Shown here: positions 60,775-64,000 of the stretch, piece after piece
How the letters are laid out: each line of letters opens with the position of its first letter
Numbering within the stretch: position 1 is the first letter of the stretch
Assembly (NCBI GenBank): GCA_037043015.1
Contig: CM073325.1
Location: 10,395,001-10,459,000 of the forward strand
Direction: 5' to 3'
Length of the DNA: 64,000 bases
Source of the DNA: Bryum argenteum
Lineage: Eukaryota; Streptophyta; Bryopsida; Bryales; Bryaceae
The notes under the pieces: model-generated
What the model was told of the DNA's origin: nothing
What the model saw: the letters and a program-made list of their open reading frames with translations, nothing else
Database searches by the model: none
Made by a program: the position numbers and the translations under genes

Positions 60775-63700
60775 TCAATTGGTGTAAGGAATCCTTGCAA
60801 ACAGTGATTCACACTCAAGATCTGCAAAGAAGAACCCTTACGGTTGACATCATGGGTCCCCCAATTCCTTGAATTACGCAACTCTGAAACACCATTCGAA
60901 GAGATGGAATGCCTCTGCACAAAACGTGCAGAATTCATCTACATATATGTCTGGCGTTTCTTTTTCAGTCACTTGATCCTAACTGTGGGCAAACCCTGTG
61001 CGAGTTCTTGAATGTACGGTAGTGACCAATGAGTGCAACAATAATCACTAAGAAATGATGTGAAAGCAAAATACCAGTTAAGGAGATACATCAATAAACT
61101 CCGGGATTGTCCTCAGGCCGCGCTCTCTCAAGGTATCTTTACCAACCCGATTCTGCAAAGCACTGAGGTCACTTGCTCTTATACCCTCTTCCATATGCGA
61201 AATTACTGGCATGCCAAGCGATTGCTTGTATTGCGCATGAACCAAGCCCTGCACCCCACCAGCCAATCGGTGGTCAGTGAAAACAAGGAATGATTCTTTG
61301 TTGATACCAGTGGCTCAGCAGCTACAGAATCAAACGAAACCGGACTTGTTCATATGTGACTCATGATCCCAGTTAGAAATGATAACAAACCTCAAACTTT
61401 TTCAGAAAAGCCTGGAACTTCTTCATATTGCTCTTCATGTCGCGGGCTTCCTGCGTGTGCGTTTTAGCTAAAGCAATGTTCACTTCTTTAGGAGAATATC
61501 CAACCATCTTCTGCACCACCTGTGAAGTAACACGACAAGTGCCGGCTGTTTAGTCTGATCTTAAACAGGAAACTATGAGGACTGAAAGTAAGCAGACTCT
61601 GAAGACAGCATCAGAGGAATCAGTCACGTTAACATAGCATGGTTGGGTATTAGCATACAAGACATTGGAGCTTGTAAAAGGTTCTCACATCATGATGGAT
61701 AAGAGCCTCGGTCACAAGACTGCCGTCATCAATATGAACGATAAGCGTAAATTCATCACAATCCTTGTATTGAAAGTCTCTTACACCTGTCAGAACACAC
61801 TGGATTCAACCACTGCATCAGTTCTACTAAGTTCTTTCATTTCTATGGTGGTTAAATTATTGTAAAAAGGTTTTGAAAGAGTATTCTCAGGTTTGCAACA
61901 CAAATCACACACGTCTCCAATCAATTTGGTCTGCATCACTTAGAAAAACCACGAAACCAGGTTGCAGTTTCTTATAACTTTTCAGAATTGTCGCCCCAAA
62001 CTAGTGAACTTAGAAACTATGACTCGGCATTGAGCATGTACGTTGGTCGATAGACAAAGCTCGCACATGAGAAGCTAAACCAAGACACGAGACCTGTACA
62101 AGATCAAAGTGAAAATAAGAGTACCTTGATTTTTCCAACAGCCCCTCTAAATCCATATTCAGCAGATTGCTTCTCTTTTAGGAGGGAGAGATAGGTGAAA
62201 GGCTCTTCACTTAGTAATGGAGTATTCTGCCTACTCGAAGGCATTGGCAACGCCTCGAAGTCATCATCGTCATCACTATCCAAAAGCATGGGAGTATGCA
62301 TATCTGCATAAATACCATAATCTCACTTAAGAAACAGCCCTACGCTCTTAGGCAGAGGGTGCTAAATATATAGGATATGCCGGTTTAGACAGAGGGTGCT
62401 ATCCTATATATTTATGCCGGTATGTATGTAGCGAGAATAATCTCGGAGAAAGTAGTCCAAACAGAAATTAGAAAAGGGAGGCATACCAGCAAAAGAAGGT
62501 TGAGCAACACTTTCATGTGTCGCGTTCTGCTCTACCTTCCGCGGCTGTGTGAAGGGTGTTTCATGCGAAATCGTTGGCCTTCTAGGACTGTTATCCGAAA
62601 GCCCTTGATCCTTTACAGATGTCTGTGCCCATGGTATAGTAGTTTGCCTCCTTCTGACCTCAAGGCTTTGTACCGTGGGCTTGGTATCTGCAGGAGTCGG
62701 TTGTTGCACTGCAACACTTACTCGGGTCTCAGTGCGTATTGGGCCAAGATCAGGAGCTGCTTGTTGGACAGTAACAGTTGATCTGATCTCAGTGCGAGTC
62801 GGGACAGCTGCAAAAGTTACCTGTTGTAATGGGGCATTTAACCTGGTCTCGGTACGTGAGACATATAAAGAATGCCCACCGTTTGAATCTGTCTCAGGCA
62901 CCTGTGCGGCTTGGACGCTACGAGCTGGCTGCCCCTGAGTAACAAACGACTGAACGATACCTGAAACATGCAACAAAATAGATAACTGAGGTTCTGATGA
63001 TTAAATGCTCTAGGACAATCTTGGCTAACGGGTAAGGGTTTCTAACTTTACCACCGATTCCACTACTAAACCACACAAACTGACAGATTCTATACTATCA
63101 CAGTGGATAATGTTGACTGACGATACAACAATACCTTTTCTAATTTCGGGGTCATTTGCCCACATAAGCATGTAAAAGACACTCATGTTGAGGAAGGATT
63201 TCAGAATTTGAAAGAATCGTTAGCTGATCAGAGCCTTGTTGATAAATAAGATAAGGTATCTTGGTGGAGTAGCTTACTTGCTGCACTTGATTGTATGGGT
63301 TGAACAGCGTGTCTACTAGGGGTATCTTGCGCAATAGGTGTGGCCGTCGCAGGGTTCGCCCCATCTGCATTTCTGGGCCATGCTTCGGCAGTTGCCCTTT
63401 CAACTAGTGAAGGCTCCCCTGTCTGACCTCTTCGATTTCTGCTACAATGAACAAGATCAGACAGAGCTCCATATACGATCTTGCATTATTTTCTAAGCTG
63501 GCATATGAAAAAAAAAGTATGAAACAATACTTCTAAAATGCATCTAAAATGCAACCACCTCCATGTGCAGCAAATCCATAAGGGGCTGAGAAATCAAACT
63601 TACCGACTGCCCCGAGCCGGTTTATTCACTTCATGCACTGCACGTAGACGAGCTTCCTCAAGACGCTGAACAACGCCTCCTATGACTTCCACGCTCTCGC

Positions 63701-64000
63701 TGCTTAGAAGAAAAACCCCCCGTCGCACAAATGCATTTCTCACACATATCTATGTCCAAAGATAGCAGAAAAATGAATCATAATCTTCCCATCACACCTA
63801 TTCCAGCAACCTACATGTGGAACAATCAAAACAACTCTAGAAAGCTCAACATGCTCGTAAACGATTTGACAAAGACCACAAAGAATGGTCCACCAACCTT
63901 TATGCCTGCAGGAAACATGTTCTGAAGAGCAGCGATAGGTCGATACTCGATACCGACGACTCGTTGCACACCGTCTGTCATAGAAAGCTTCAGGCACCGG
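60775..64000 (-). CDS. RMI1: RecQ-mediated genome instability protein 1 (RMI1), partial
   Basis: Scaffold of the RecQ helicase-TOP3-RMI1 complex that dissolves double Holliday junctions. Exons (transcription order): 64000-63898 (cut by the edge), 63749-63604, 63438-63278, 62960-62487, 62303-62125, 61799-61689, 61519-61391, 61248-61143 and a less certain last exon 60821-60775. The N-terminal OB fold is seen in MTDGVQRVVGIEYRPIAALQ and VRRGVFLLSSESVEVIGGVV, characteristic of RMI1/TDRD3. A Gln/Thr/Arg-rich linker holds three RTET-R type repeats. After the acidic LLDSDDDDDFEALP comes the plant-type second OB fold: EEPFTYLSLLKE, GKIKCVLTGVRDF, IDDGSLVTEALIHHD, VVQKMVGYSPKEVNIAL and MKKFQAFLKKFE. 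TDRD3 is the alternative but lacks this second OB fold. The first exons lie beyond the right edge. Confidence 0.85.
62351..62420. repeat. Direct plus inverted repeat in an RMI1 intron
   Basis: gcagagggtgcta and gacagagggtgcta are direct repeats. Between and after them aaatatatagga and tcctatatattt are exact inverted repeats, each followed by a tatgccgg-type box. The stretch could form a hairpin in the transcript and lies between RMI1 exons 62960-62487 and 62303-62125. Confidence 0.85.

Overview
This is a nuclear genomic window from a land plant, most likely a moss. Physcomitrium patens or a relative is my best guess; that is inference and needs a search. The evidence is intron-rich genes with GT-AG junctions that close in phase, plastid-targeted enzymes (SQD2, RNase E/G, KAS I), a plant-type NBR1, an LHT amino-acid transporter, AT-rich intergenic DNA with many short tandem repeats, and no bacterial gene organisation.

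Layout. 0.9-2.2 kb: 5' half of SQD2 (-), running off the left edge. 4.8-9.1 kb: plastid RNase E/G (+). 10.4-11.3 kb: a tiny DFRP-C-like protein (+). 12.5-15.6 kb: KAS I (+). 19.4-22.1 kb: NBR1 autophagy receptor (+) behind a GC-rich promoter island. 22.1-27.0 kb: gene-poor, with a 29-bp satellite. 27.0-28.2 kb: UMP-CMP-kinase-like gene (+) whose first intron carries a triplicated splice donor. 28.9-31.5 kb: receptor kinase (-) with an 8-cysteine lipid-transfer-like ectodomain. 33.2-35.3 kb: double-ACT organellar protein (-). 36.4-37.3 kb: SAM methyltransferase (+). 37.6-40.0 kb: a methyltransferase-like domain fused to riboflavin kinase (-).

39.5-50.9 kb is a tandem segmental duplication of about 5.2 kb per copy, offset about 6.15 kb. 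Copy A holds an intact RING-variant-like gene (42.2-43.6 kb). Copy B holds a frameshifted twin plus a truncated, nonsense-containing 5' end of the methyltransferase-riboflavin-kinase gene. 51-55.6 kb is repeat-rich: a roughly 300-bp tandem family and a dispersed repeat interrupted by a non-autonomous hAT-like transposon with an 8-bp target duplication. 56.0-59.0 kb: LHT-type transporter (+). 60.8-64.0 kb: RMI1 homologue (-), truncated by the right edge.

The genes do not form one pathway. Several serve plastid lipid and RNA metabolism (SQD2, RNE, KAS I); the rest are housekeeping or signalling genes. The best candidates for undescribed biology are the methyltransferase-like/riboflavin kinase fusion, the duplicated RING-variant family, and the 8-cysteine-motif receptor kinase. 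Exon models were built by hand from splice consensus, reading phase and recalled family sequence, without alignment software or database searches.
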